Below are positions 1 through 8,085 of a stretch of 20,370 bases of DNA, in pieces. Numbering within the stretch: the stretch's first letter is position 1; each line of letters starts with the position of its first letter. A program made the position numbers and the translations under genes. A model generated the notes under the pieces. The model worked only from the letters and a program-made list of their open reading frames with translations. It was not told the DNA's origin and did no database searches. Origin of the DNA: Phycisphaerales bacterium (GTDB lineage Bacteria; Planctomycetota; Phycisphaerae; Phycisphaerales; UBA1924); contig SLFH01000272.1 in assembly GCA_007124345.1 (NCBI GenBank), forward strand, positions 1 through 20,370, given 5' to 3'.

Positions 1-41
1 GTTTTCATGCGCCCTCGCCTCGCGACCTAACCTTCGCGTCG

Positions 42-983
42 ATGACTGAAGGCGGACCACTCTCGACGACGATCGCGGGCCTGAGGCTCCGCTGCCCGGT
101 CATCCTCGCCGCGGGGACCGCCGGCACGCTCGACGAGATGGCCGACGCGATCGATCTCTCCCGAGTCGGCGCGATCGTGACCAAGTCCATCACGCGCGAG
201 CCGCGCGAGGGCAACCGGCCCTGGCGGATCCTGCCCGAGCGGGCGGGGATGCTCAACGCGATCGGCCTGGCCAATGTCGGTGTCGAGAAGTTCTGCGCTG
301 ACTACGCCCCGAGGATCGCGTCGGTCCCCTGCCCGGTCATCGGCTCGATCGCCGGTAACGCGGTCGAGGACTACCGCGCCGTTGCCGAGGCGTTCGCGGC
401 GATCGGAGCGATGGCGGCGGTCGAGCTGAATGTCTCCTGCCCCAATGTCCACGGCGGGACCGAGTTCGGTGTCGATCCCGGCGCGCTCGGCGAACTCGTC
501 GCCGAAGTACGCGCCGCCCTGAACGGCAAGAAACTCTTCGTCAAGCTCAGCCCAATCGCGGTGGGGCGGCCCTCAATGGTGGATGTCGCGCGCGCCGCGG
601 CCGACGCCGGCGCCGACGCCCTCTGCATCAGCAACACCATCCCCGCGATGGCGATCGATGTCCGCACACGCAAGCCGAAGCTCGCCAACACCACCGGCGG
701 CCTCTCCGGCCCCGCCCTGCACCCCGTCGCCCTCCGCCTCGTCCACACCGTCTACCGCGAACTCGCCAAAGAACGCGGCCTCCCGATCATCGGGCTCGGT
801 GGCGTGCTTCGATGGGAAGACGCCGCGGCGTTCGTCCTCGCCGGCGCCTCGGCGGTCGAGGTCGGCACTGGCCTGTTCGTCGACCCTCGCTCACCCCTGA
901 AGATCGCGAAGGGCCTGGAGCAGTGGGTCCGTTCGCAGGGCGAGAGCTCGATCGGCGGGCTGGTCGGGGCGATGCGCCCCTGA
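42..983 (+). CDS. pyrD: Dihydroorotate dehydrogenase, class 1 (catalytic subunit)
   Basis: Oxidises dihydroorotate to orotate in de novo pyrimidine synthesis; FMN-dependent, cytoplasmic. The 313 residues match the usual class 1 length. Visible motifs: TKSIT (residues 47-51, FMN/substrate lysine region), NAIGLAN (72-78, substrate loop), ELNVSCPN (128-135) with Cys133 as catalytic base, NTTGGLSGPALHP (216-228) and the FMN-phosphate motifs GLGGV (251-255) and VEVGTG (272-277). Class 2 enzymes carry Ser instead of Cys in the SxPN loop and an N-terminal membrane helix; both are absent here, so class 1 is clear. Subclass 1B, which works with the PyrK electron-transfer subunit, is likely from overall resemblance, but no pyrK is in view. 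The start ATG has no obvious Shine-Dalgarno in the 41 bases available. The gene converges on smc with only 23 bases between the stop codons. Confidence 0.93.
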   Translation: MTEGGPLSTTIAGLRLRCPVILAAGTAGTLDEMADAIDLSRVGAIVTKSITREPREGNRPWRILPERAGMLNAIGLANVGVEKFCADYAPRIASVPCPVIGSIAGNAVEDYRAVAEAFAAIGAMAAVELNVSCPNVHGGTEFGVDPGALGELVAEVRAALNGKKLFVKLSPIAVGRPSMVDVARAAADAGADALCISNTIPAMAIDVRTRKPKLANTTGGLSGPALHPVALRLVHTVYRELAKERGLPIIGLGGVLRWEDAAAFVLAGASAVEVGTGLFVDPRSPLKIAKGLEQWVRSQGESSIGGLVGAMRP

Positions 984-1006
984 GCGAACAGACCCGGCGC
1001 CGTGCC

Positions 1007-4000
1007 TCACTCCCGCCCGACCTCGACCGGCCCGCTCTCTCGCATCCCCGCCAGCGCCTCGCGCAGGCGTGAGCTCGGCTTAGCGGCAGGCTTGGCCTCC
1101 GGTTCGGGCGTCGGCTCGGGTTCGGGCTCGGGCGGTTGTTCCGCCTTGCGCGCCGCCTTGGCGTTGATCTCGCCGTCCTCGCCAACCTGCTCGAAGCGGA
1201 CGCTGACGCGGGTCGACACGCCGCGCTCCTGCATCGTCACGCCGAAGAGACGGTCGGCGATCGTCATCGTCCGCTTGTTGTGCGTGATAACGATGAAGTG
1301 CGAGCGATCGGTGAACTGGCGCACCACGCGTCCGAAGCGTTCGACATTGGAGTCGTCCAGCGCCGCGTCCACCTCGTCGAGCACGCAGAAGCAGCTGGGA
1401 CGCGAGCGGAAGATCGAGAGCAGCAGGGCCACCGCCGTCATCGTCTTCTCGCCGCCCGAGAGCTGGCTGATCGACCGCGGCTCCTTGCCCGGGGGCTTTG
1501 CGATGACCTCGATCCCGCTCTCCAGCAGGTCGTACTCGTCGGTTTGCACCTTCTCGCCGTCGATTTCCTTGATGAGCGGCATCAGGCGCACCTCGGCCCG
1601 CCCGCCGCCGAACAGCTTGCGGAACATCCCGTTCGGGCCGCCGAACTCGTTCTTGATCCGCTCGAACGCCTCGCCGAAGCGGTCGCGGCAGACGATGTTC
1701 AGACGCCCGATCAACGCCGTCAGCTTCTCGCGGGCCTCGTCGAGGTCGGCGACCTGACGCACCAAGTCCTCGTTGCGTTCTTCCAGCGATGCTTCCTCGG
1801 CGATCGCGTCGAGGTTCACATTGCCCAAGGAGCGGATGTCCTTGCGCAGCTCGGCGATCGTCTTCGACGCCTCGTCCTGGTCGATCCGCGCGACACCGCC
1901 CGAGGCGATCATCGCCTTGAACGCGGCGTGCTCCAGCGGCAGGTCGAGCCGGTCGTCCTCGACCGCCCGCTCTTCGAGCGTCTCACGCTTCACCTCGACC
2001 TCGCGCCGGGCGATCTCGATGCTCTGCCAGTCGCGGTCGAGGCGTTGCGCCTGCTCGCGGGCGCCGTGCAGGCGCTCGCCGATCGAGCGCGACCGCCCGT
2101 CCGCCTCGGCAAGCGAGGCGTTGACTTCTTCCAACGCCGCCGCGGCTTCGGCCTGCTGCGCCGTGCACGCCTCGATCCGTTCGCTTGCCTCGGCGATGAT
2201 CCGCTCGTTCTCGAGCGTCCGCTCGCGGGCCTCGGCGGCGTGACGCTCGAGCTGCTCGCGCTGGCGCCGCGCCTGGTCGAGCGCGAGCTGGATCCCGCCC
2301 TGCTCGCGACGCGCAGCGGTCAACTGTTCAGAAAGCTTGCTGAGCTCGACCTTCGCCGCTGTCGCCTGCTCGCCGGCCTGCTCGACACGGGCGAGGAAGC
2401 GTTCGGCCTCCTTCTCCATCTCGGCGAGCGCCGCCGACTCGTCTTCCAGCAGCCCCGCGAGCTTCTCGGCCCGTTCGATCAGCCCGGCCCGCTCGGCCTC
2501 CAGCGTGTTCAGGCGGCTCTCGTGCCCGTCGCGCTCGTTCTCCAGCCGCTGTGATTCGCGGGCGAGACGCTCAAGGTCTGTGCGCACACGGTCGAGCGCG
2601 TGGCGCTCGCTGACCAGCGCACGCTGGCGGTCGGCCAGACGCTGGCGGAGCGATGTTTCTTCGCGCGACAGAGCCGCGGCCCGCTCGTCCACGCCTTCCA
2701 GCGCCGAACGGCGCGACACCAGCGCCGCGTCTACACCGGCGAGTTCTTCTTCAAGAGCCGCAAGCTCGCTGCGGCGTTGCAGCAGGCCGCCCGCCCCGTC
2801 CTCGCCGGAGGTCGGCCCGGCGATCACGCGCCCGTCGGGCTCGACCACCACGCCGTCGGCGGTCACAAAGCGGCAACCGGGCATCGGCCCCGCGCCAAGG
2901 AGCAGCGCCGTGTCAAGATCCTGCACGCCGAACGAGCGTCCCAGGAGCCGGTCGAGCAATCCGTCGATCGCCCCCGGCTCGACACTCTCGCCGGACTCGA
3001 CGCCGTGCACGCGTTCGCGCAGGGCAATCACCCGCGGGCGCAGGGCCGGGTCGATGTCCAGGCGTCCCGCGCCGCCCCGCAGCGAAAGAAACACCACGCG
3101 CCCCTGCAGCGATGCCAACGCCTCGGGCGGGGGCAGGTCGTCCAGCGAAGGCACGACGAGCGCCTGGAGCATCGGCCCCAGCGCCGCTTCCAGCAGCGCC
3201 GCGTGCTCGGCGTCCGCCTCGATCAGGTCCGTCAGCGGTGCGATCACGCCGCCGAACGCGTCCTCGCCGGCCTCGCGGCGCTTGAGCACCTCGCGCACGG
3301 CATCGCCGAAGCCTTCGCGGGACTCGACCATTTCCTGCAGCGTCTGACGGCGCGAGTCCAGCCGGATGTGGCGCTGCTCGAGCTCGGCGACCAGCTCGGC
3401 GAGCTGGCCACGGTCGGCCGCGACCCGCGAGATCGTCTCGCTCTTGCTCTTGGCGTCCGCGTCGAGCCGCGTCGCCTCGGCCTCGATCGACGCGACGCTC
3501 TCTTCCTTCTCGTTCGCCGCGGCGTCGAGCTTCTCGCGCTCGCCGGCGATCTCGCTCAGGCGCTGGCCGAGCCGGTCGCGCTGCTCGCGGACCGATTCGA
3601 TCCGTCTCGCCTCGCCCTCGGCCGAGGCCTGGAGCTGCGTCCGCTCTCGTTCGATGCGGGCGACCCCCGACCGCTTGGCGTCCAGCTCCTGCTTGCGACC
3701 CGCGAGCTGCTGGGCTGCCTCGGCCCGCTCGGTCGACGCCGCGTCGAGCACGCGCTCGGCCTCGTCGACCGCTTCGGCCTTGGCCGCGATCTGCGAGCGG
3801 CAGTCCTCAAGCTCCGACTCCAGCTCGCCCAAGCGATCGCCGAGTTCCTTCAGGCGGGCGTCGTCGAGCTCGGCCTGGCGCCGGTGGTCGGCCAGCCCGC
3901 GCTCGGCCATCGCCCGACGCTGGGTCGCCGTCTCGATCCCGTGCTTCGCCTCCGAACGCTCCTGCTCGAGTCGGCGCTGGGCCGAGAGCACATCGTGGCG

Positions 4001-5101
4001 GGCGAGCTCGGCTTCCTGCTTGGCGTGTTCGAGTTCGTCGACGAGGCCCGCCGCGTCGTCGCGCTCGACCTGCAGCACGCTGAGGCGTGAGGTCAGCCCG
4101 TCGAGGCGGGACCGCAGTTCGTCGTACTGCTCCAAGGCCAACGCCGTCCGCCAGGCGCGGAGCTCCGAATCGAGATCCTGGAACCGGCGGGCCTTGCTCG
4201 CCTGCCCCTTGACGATCCGCAGGCGCCGCTCGGTCGCCGAGAGCTGCTCGCGCGTCTGCTCCAGGTTCCGCTCGGTCTTCTCGAGCTTCCGGAGCGACTC
4301 GGTCCGCTGCTGCTTGTACCGGGCGATCCCCGCGGCTTCCTCGAAGATCGACCGGCGCTCCGTCGGCGAGGCCAGCAGCATCGCGTCGACCTTGCCCTGC
4401 TCGATGATCGAATACGCGTCGGCCCCGATGCCCGTATCCAGGAAGAGCGCCCTGATGTCCTTCAGGCGGGCGAGCTTGCCGTTGATGAGGTACTGGCTCT
4501 TGCCGTCGCGGTACAGACGCCGCTCGACCTCGACAGTGTCGGTATCGACGGGCAGGCCGCGCCGCCGGACCTTCGGACGCTCGATGGTGATTTCTGAGTC
4601 CGCGGCCGAGTCGTCTGAGTCCGCGGCCTCCGCCGCGGAGGGGGACTCGATCTCGCCGTCCTCGTCGGTGGAAGTGGGGGCCTCACCCTCCGGCGTGGCC
4701 GCCTCGCCGTTGAGGTGGGTTGCTTCTTCAGACGCTTCCGCCTCCGGCCCGGCTTCCGCTCGCTCGTCGACTTCCGCAACAGACGCTTCGTCCGGCGCCT
4801 CGTCGGGCTCCGGATCGAGCGTGATCGGGCGTTCGAGCATCGGGTTGTCGAAGGTCAGAACGACCGAAGCCATGCCGGCGGGCTTGCGTCCTGCGGACCC
4901 GGCGAAGATGACATCGATCATCTCCTTGCCGCGCAGGCTCTTGCTGGACCGTTCGCCCAGAACCCACTTGATGGCGTCGACGATATTGCTCTTGCCGCAG
5001 CCGTTGGGACCGACCACGCCGGTGACGGCGTCGTCGAAGAGAAACTCGGTCCTGTCGGCGAAGGACTTGAAGCCGCTGAGCGTGAGTTTGGCGAGGCGCA
5101 T
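1007..5101 (-). CDS. smc: Chromosome segregation ATPase SMC, with acidic insert and Pro/Glu tail
   Basis: Structural maintenance of chromosomes ATPase, which compacts and segregates DNA, normally with ScpA/ScpB. Seen: N-terminal head with Walker A GPNGCGKSN (residues 31-39), Q-loop region SIIEQGKV (231-238), long Glu/Arg/Ala-rich coiled coil, hinge at about 595-775 (entered by REGFGDAVREVL), second coiled coil, ABC signature LSGGEK (about 1214) and Walker B CFCVLDEVDA (about 1238). At 1364 residues it is about 170-200 longer than typical bacterial SMC. The excess comes largely from an acidic low-complexity insert (about 97-178) within the head, between the strand ending ITLDP and the normal VEVERRLYRDGKSQY strand, and from a C-terminal tail of about 60 residues rich in Pro and Glu (PPEPEPEPTPEPE). 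The start is supported by a consensus AGGAGGT at 5117-5111, nine bases upstream. It lies downstream of the FlgI-like gene on the same strand, 139 bases away. Confidence 0.96.
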   Translation of the reverse strand: MRLAKLTLSGFKSFADRTEFLFDDAVTGVVGPNGCGKSNIVDAIKWVLGERSSKSLRGKEMIDVIFAGSAGRKPAGMASVVLTFDNPMLERPITLDPEPDEAPDEASVAEVDERAEAGPEAEASEEATHLNGEAATPEGEAPTSTDEDGEIESPSAAEAADSDDSAADSEITIERPKVRRRGLPVDTDTVEVERRLYRDGKSQYLINGKLARLKDIRALFLDTGIGADAYSIIEQGKVDAMLLASPTERRSIFEEAAGIARYKQQRTESLRKLEKTERNLEQTREQLSATERRLRIVKGQASKARRFQDLDSELRAWRTALALEQYDELRSRLDGLTSRLSVLQVERDDAAGLVDELEHAKQEAELARHDVLSAQRRLEQERSEAKHGIETATQRRAMAERGLADHRRQAELDDARLKELGDRLGELESELEDCRSQIAAKAEAVDEAERVLDAASTERAEAAQQLAGRKQELDAKRSGVARIERERTQLQASAEGEARRIESVREQRDRLGQRLSEIAGEREKLDAAANEKEESVASIEAEATRLDADAKSKSETISRVAADRGQLAELVAELEQRHIRLDSRRQTLQEMVESREGFGDAVREVLKRREAGEDAFGGVIAPLTDLIEADAEHAALLEAALGPMLQALVVPSLDDLPPPEALASLQGRVVFLSLRGGAGRLDIDPALRPRVIALRERVHGVESGESVEPGAIDGLLDRLLGRSFGVQDLDTALLLGAGPMPGCRFVTADGVVVEPDGRVIAGPTSGEDGAGGLLQRRSELAALEEELAGVDAALVSRRSALEGVDERAAALSREETSLRQRLADRQRALVSERHALDRVRTDLERLARESQRLENERDGHESRLNTLEAERAGLIERAEKLAGLLEDESAALAEMEKEAERFLARVEQAGEQATAAKVELSKLSEQLTAARREQGGIQLALDQARRQREQLERHAAEARERTLENERIIAEASERIEACTAQQAEAAAALEEVNASLAEADGRSRSIGERLHGAREQAQRLDRDWQSIEIARREVEVKRETLEERAVEDDRLDLPLEHAAFKAMIASGGVARIDQDEASKTIAELRKDIRSLGNVNLDAIAEEASLEERNEDLVRQVADLDEAREKLTALIGRLNIVCRDRFGEAFERIKNEFGGPNGMFRKLFGGGRAEVRLMPLIKEIDGEKVQTDEYDLLESGIEVIAKPPGKEPRSISQLSGGEKTMTAVALLLSIFRSRPSCFCVLDEVDAALDDSNVERFGRVVRQFTDRSHFIVITHNKRTMTIADRLFGVTMQERGVSTRVSVRFEQVGEDGEINAKAARKAEQPPEPEPEPTPEPEAKPAAKPSSRLREALAGMRESGPVEVGRE

Positions 5102-5150
5102 CGAGCCCTGACCTCCTGTCGTCTGCTCGATCGAAACTAGTGCCCGGCCC

Positions 5151-5171
5151 CGCCGGTCGTCCTGACCGGCG
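5151..5171 (-). other. Hairpin between the FlgI-like gene and smc
   Basis: CGCCGGTC (5151-5158) and GACCGGCG (5164-5171) form a perfect 8-bp stem with a 5-base loop. The stem can be extended on the outside by about 3 bp across a bulge. It lies between the stop of the FlgI-like gene and the smc start. On the minus strand only a short T run (TTT) follows, some 16 bases on, so it could be a weak terminator or an mRNA-stabilising element separating the two genes. The function is inferred. Confidence 0.4.
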
Positions 5172-5240
5172 CCGGGGCGGGAGGCAGCTTACGAAACATC
5201 GGTCCGCCGGGGGTCCCTGTCGCCAATACCGACACCCTCA

Positions 5241-7274
5241 TCATCTCCCCGTCGCCCGGGGGCTGCCCGGCGCCGGCTCCAATGGGACGATCTGCGGCAC
5301 GAACGGCTCACGCTCCTGACGCTCCATGATGTCACGCACAGAAGGCACCGGGAAGGGCCACTCGGGGTCCTCGCCCGGACGCTCGGGGCGGTCCTGCACG
5401 ATCCCGGACCGCGAAGCCTCGATCAGCTCCGCCATCAGGCGGTCCTGCTCGGTCGTGAACTCCGCGTCGATCGCGTCCTGCGTCCAAGCCGCGTACAGCA
5501 CCCCGATCACCTCCGCGTACGACAGCCCCAGCCCGGGCCTTGGGTCCTCGGGCGAGGGCGAGTGGGCCAGGAGTTCGATCAGCTCCCTCACCGAGTCGCC
5601 GATCTCGTGCGTCTGCACCTGGCGGGAGCTGTGGTCGCGATAGAACACACGCACCGGATCGCCCATGCTGTCAGAAACAAGCATCAGCCGGTCGGACCAG
5701 ACGCTGACGAACAGCGGCGCCTGCAGACGCAGATCTCCGCCGAAAATCGCCATCCGAGGCTCGTTCTGCTGCGTGACATAGATCAGCGGCTTGGAAGAAG
5801 GCACCTCATCGAGCAGGAACTTCCGGGCCACCAGCGTGCGACGGACCCCCTGTGTGCTGCTCCCAGAGAGCGACAGGCGGGCCAGGAGCTCCATCTCGGC
5901 GAACGACATCGCGCGGCCTCCAGCGGCGAGCTGGTCGCCCCGGCGCGACCGGTCGGCCTTCAGCCGCTCCATCTGATGGCGTTCGGATCTCTTGGCCAGC
6001 GATTCGTACGCCGTGACGCGAAGCGAGATATCCGGGTCGTCCAGCAGCTTTCTCAGGGCCATGTCGCCCCGGATGCCCATCGCCGCCTTGCCCAAGAGGC
6101 GGACCGCCTCTTGGCGCCTCGCCGAGATCTGGTCGCTCGCCAGCTCGATCAGCGGTTCGACCGCCAGCGGGTCCTCCAGAGCGGCGCCCGCCCGCAGCGC
6201 GGCCATCCGCACGCGCAGCTCCGAATAATCGTAAAGCTTGCGCAGCTCGTTGTACGCCTTGGGCCCCAGCGAGCGGATCGCCCAGTGCAGCTCCTCGGCC
6301 AGCCCGGGCTCGGCACGCAGCGCGCTGGCGAACCGACGCGCGTGCTCCTCCTCGGGGATCGACACATCGATCGGCATGTGCTGCACCATCCGGACGAAGT
6401 CGCTCGGGCGGCTCCGGTACGCCGCGGGAACCGTCAGCGCCACGCCCGAGTCCGACCGGCCCCTCGCGACCGGCCCGCGATCGCTCGGACCGGGCGGGAA
6501 GCGGGTGTTGATCGCCTGGGTGATCGCCCTGGCCCGGATGTGCGAAGGGTTGTCGAGCACGATCTCCATCTGCAGGGGCTGGTTGATGATCCCGCCGTCG
6601 AGGATTCGGGCGGTGGTGAGCTGGGCGGTCCCCTCGCCGTCGCCGGGCTCGACGAACGGGTTGGTAAACAGCGCCCCTCGCGCCGAGCCGATCCCGCGGG
6701 CGCGGAACCCGCCGAACGGGTCGGAAGGGCCGATCTGCAGGTCCGTCGACCAGAGCCGCCCGCCCTCCAGCGAGTCGGCGTTGACCGCCTGCACGAAGAC
6801 ATCGAAGGTCGCGCCCTCGGGCAGGCCCGGGGGGATCCTCGCGTAAGCCACAACGACCGCGGTGTTCGGATGGTTCAGCAACTCACGGGGCGTCAGGCCC
6901 TGCCCGTCGGGGGTCACCAGCGCCGTGTCCTGCAGCGGGCGCGAGCGGCTGACCTCGCGCAGCGCCATCTCTCGCTCCATCGTTCCGGCCACATCCGGGG
7001 GCAGCGGCTTGCCCCCCGTCCCCTTCAGCCCGACCACGAACCCGTACCCCGTCACCAGCACGGGGTCGATCCCCGTGAAGGTCGCCTGGGCGCCCACGGT
7101 GTTGCGGAGCACCGGCGGCACATCGCGTATGACCGGCGTCACATCACGGGCTCGGGGCGGTGGCTTGCTGCTCCTGCAGCCCGGCAGGGCGACCAGCACC
7201 AGCCCGAAGACCGTCGCGGCCAGAGCCGAGCCCGCACCGGCCCGGCGGAAAAACAGCTTTCGTGATCCGGACAT
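5241..7274 (-). CDS. FlgI-like (flagellar P-ring family) lipoprotein with HEAT-like repeats
   Basis: A 677-residue exported protein. The N-terminus MSGSRKLFFRRAG is followed by a hydrophobic stretch and the lipobox VALPGC (Cys33), so lipid anchoring is predicted. Residues about 58-302 resemble flagellar P-ring FlgI: GIDPVLVTGYGFVVGLKGTG (69-88) matches the FlgI signature around GYGLVVGLNGTGD, and ITQAINTRFP and VALTVPAAYRSRP look like the FlgI repeats. Residues about 325-432 are helical, HEAT-like (LRVRMAALRAGAALEDPLAV, ISARRQEAVRLLGKAA, ISLRVTAYESLAKRS). The last 240 residues are unassigned. True FlgI is about 350-370 residues, periplasmic and not lipidated, and is encoded with flgH. Here there are no flagellar neighbours, so a non-flagellar envelope role is possible. 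The reading frame is open upstream to 7727, but I chose ATG 7274 because it begins the signal peptide and has GGAGG (7290-7286) 11 bases ahead. Confidence 0.8.
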   Translation of the reverse strand: MSGSRKLFFRRAGAGSALAATVFGLVLVALPGCRSSKPPPRARDVTPVIRDVPPVLRNTVGAQATFTGIDPVLVTGYGFVVGLKGTGGKPLPPDVAGTMEREMALREVSRSRPLQDTALVTPDGQGLTPRELLNHPNTAVVVAYARIPPGLPEGATFDVFVQAVNADSLEGGRLWSTDLQIGPSDPFGGFRARGIGSARGALFTNPFVEPGDGEGTAQLTTARILDGGIINQPLQMEIVLDNPSHIRARAITQAINTRFPPGPSDRGPVARGRSDSGVALTVPAAYRSRPSDFVRMVQHMPIDVSIPEEEHARRFASALRAEPGLAEELHWAIRSLGPKAYNELRKLYDYSELRVRMAALRAGAALEDPLAVEPLIELASDQISARRQEAVRLLGKAAMGIRGDMALRKLLDDPDISLRVTAYESLAKRSERHQMERLKADRSRRGDQLAAGGRAMSFAEMELLARLSLSGSSTQGVRRTLVARKFLLDEVPSSKPLIYVTQQNEPRMAIFGGDLRLQAPLFVSVWSDRLMLVSDSMGDPVRVFYRDHSSRQVQTHEIGDSVRELIELLAHSPSPEDPRPGLGLSYAEVIGVLYAAWTQDAIDAEFTTEQDRLMAELIEASRSGIVQDRPERPGEDPEWPFPVPSVRDIMERQEREPFVPQIVPLEPAPGSPRATGR

Positions 7275-7370
7275 CGTGCCTGCTGCCTCCGCTGATCGAT
7301 TCAGGGCCTGAGTGTGGACAAGGCCGTCCCCCTTCGCCCCGCATCCGCCCCGAAAGGGCCCTGTCCGCGG

Positions 7371-7378
7371 GGAGTGTA
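7371..7378 (-). promoter_or_regulatory. Candidate -10 box TGTACACT for the FlgI-like gene
   Basis: Read on the minus strand, TGTACACT lies about 97 bases upstream of the FlgI-like start codon. The same octamer forms the core of the promoter boxes ahead of both PEP-CTERM-like genes in this window (13205-13212 and 14174-14181). No good -35 hexamer is seen 16-18 bases upstream. The assignment is inferred from the sharing of the octamer and its position. Confidence 0.4.
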
Positions 7379-7492
7379 CACGGGGTTGCGGGGATCTTGC
7401 AGCTTCGACGCCACGATCGGGACGGAAACCTTTTCTATAAAGGGTGGCCCGCGGCCTTGGGGGGTCGCCCGCACCGCCCCGAAAATCGGGGT

Positions 7493-7542
7493 TTGAGCCG
7501 GAGGAAAATCCGTCTATACTCCAAACATGTTGGGATTTTCCT
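7493..7542 (+). promoter_or_regulatory. Candidate sigma-70 promoter overlapped by a 10-bp inverted repeat
   Basis: TTGAGC (7493-7498), a 16-base spacer and TATACT (7515-7520) form a good sigma-70-like promoter. A perfect inverted repeat AGGAAAATCC (7502-7511) / GGATTTTCCT (7533-7542) flanks the -10 box and the expected start site. Its A/T-rich cores stand out from the GC-rich surroundings, which suggests a repressor operator or an RNA stem with a 21-base loop. The nearest recognised downstream gene is dcd, about 540-560 bases on. Both promoter and operator roles are inferred. Confidence 0.45.
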
Positions 7543-7995
7543 GGCGCTTGGTGTCGGCTTGCTCCCGAGCCTGCCCGGATCGGGCAGACTGCCGATCTCG
7601 CGTCCTCACCGGGTCCGGTGGGGCGGCGCAGGCGCCCGGCCACGGGCGCAGATTCGGCGCGAATCATCGCGAAATCACTCAAACCCTTGCGCCAGGCCGA
7701 CTTGTGGGCAACCGACATGATCTTCACGCCAAAACCACATCATTTTGCGTTGTTGAGGCCTTGCATGCACGATCAGTAGTGGGTACCGTGTCCCCTGCGG
7801 CCCGTCCGGGGCCGGCGAAGACCAATCAGCGTCTTCGCCCGATCCGGATCGGCCGCGGCAAGCGGCTTCCGTCCGGCATCGGGCCCGGTGCGGAGTGCCC
7901 GCCGCGCCGGTGTGTGCTCCCGGCGTTCGTAGTTCGAAAGGTTCAGGCCGGCCCGCGTAGGCCGGACGGTATCGGTGTGCCCCTGTTCGGGTACG

Positions 7996-8066
7996 CCCGC
8001 CCCCTCCGCCGTGCGGCGGGGGCCTGAGAACCCGCCCCCCTCCGCGGTGCGGCGGGGGCTGAAGAA
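7996..8066 (+). repeat. Tandem 35/36-bp duplicated hairpin ahead of dcd
   Basis: Two adjacent near-identical units, 7996-8030 and 8031-8066, each begin CCCGCCCCC and contain CTCCGCC/GGCGGGGG, able to fold into a GC-rich stem-loop. They differ by one C insertion, one C-to-G change in the loop-side stem and small changes in the 3' part (CCTGAGAA versus CTGAAGAA). The second unit ends 8 bases before the dcd Shine-Dalgarno, so the hairpins would lie directly ahead of the ribosome binding site. Confidence 0.75.
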
Positions 8067-8074
8067 GGTGCTCC

Positions 8075-8079
8075 GGAGG
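8075..8079 (+). promoter_or_regulatory. Shine-Dalgarno GGAGG that sets the dcd start
   Basis: GGAGG lies six bases before GTG 8086. The frame is open further upstream to 7975, but that part is made of the tandem hairpin repeat. The homologous protein start (an M-x-V-L-x-D pattern) aligns with the GTG at 8086. Confidence 0.7.
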
Positions 8080-8085
8080 TCCGCC

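Larger units (their letters stand above)
7275..8085. other. 811-base gap without a convincing gene
   Basis: No convincing protein is encoded here. Open frames exist on both strands, but their products are Arg/Pro/Ala-rich and composition-driven. The stretch holds a minus-strand -10 candidate (7371-7378), a plus-strand promoter candidate with a dyad (7493-7542), and several short perfect palindromes: CTGCCCG/CGGGCAG around 7571-7587 and CCGATCCGGATCGG at 7839-7852. A tandem hairpin repeat (7996-8066) ends just before the dcd ribosome binding site. If the 7493-7520 promoter drives dcd, the leader is about 560 bases and GC-rich with many potential stems. I found no known riboswitch consensus, tmRNA, RNase P or SRP RNA signature. 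Confidence 0.6.

Noticed and set aside
1..30. Possible last codons of an upstream gene (frame ending TAA at 28-30).
   Set aside because: Only nine codons are visible; there is no way to tell coding from chance.
984..1006. Bidirectional terminator between pyrD and smc.
   Set aside because: Only 23 bases and no stem with a T run on either strand.
1136..5111. Long plus-strand frames opposite smc.
   Set aside because: They are antisense to a clear SMC gene; products are Ser/Arg- or Leu/Arg-rich with no family features, as expected for GC-rich shadows.
5562..7265. 567-codon plus-strand frame opposite the FlgI-like gene.
   Set aside because: Arg/His/Gln-rich antisense shadow; the minus strand encodes a lipoprotein with recognisable motifs.
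7501..7530. Resemblance of GAGGAAAATCC to the conserved GAGGAAAGTCC segment of RNase P RNA.
   Set aside because: No other conserved RNase P segments follow; the match is part of the AGGAAAATCC dyad.
7275..7727. N-terminal extension of the FlgI-like protein to 828 residues.
   Set aside because: The extension precedes a proper signal peptide and lipobox, is Arg/Gly/Pro-rich, and spans promoter-like sequences; ATG 7274 has a Shine-Dalgarno.
7527..8027. 166-codon plus-strand frame starting just after the 7493-7520 promoter.
   Set aside because: No Shine-Dalgarno; product is Arg/Pro/Gly/Ala-rich without domains, and its end overlaps the hairpin repeats. A transcript is possible, but a protein is not supported.
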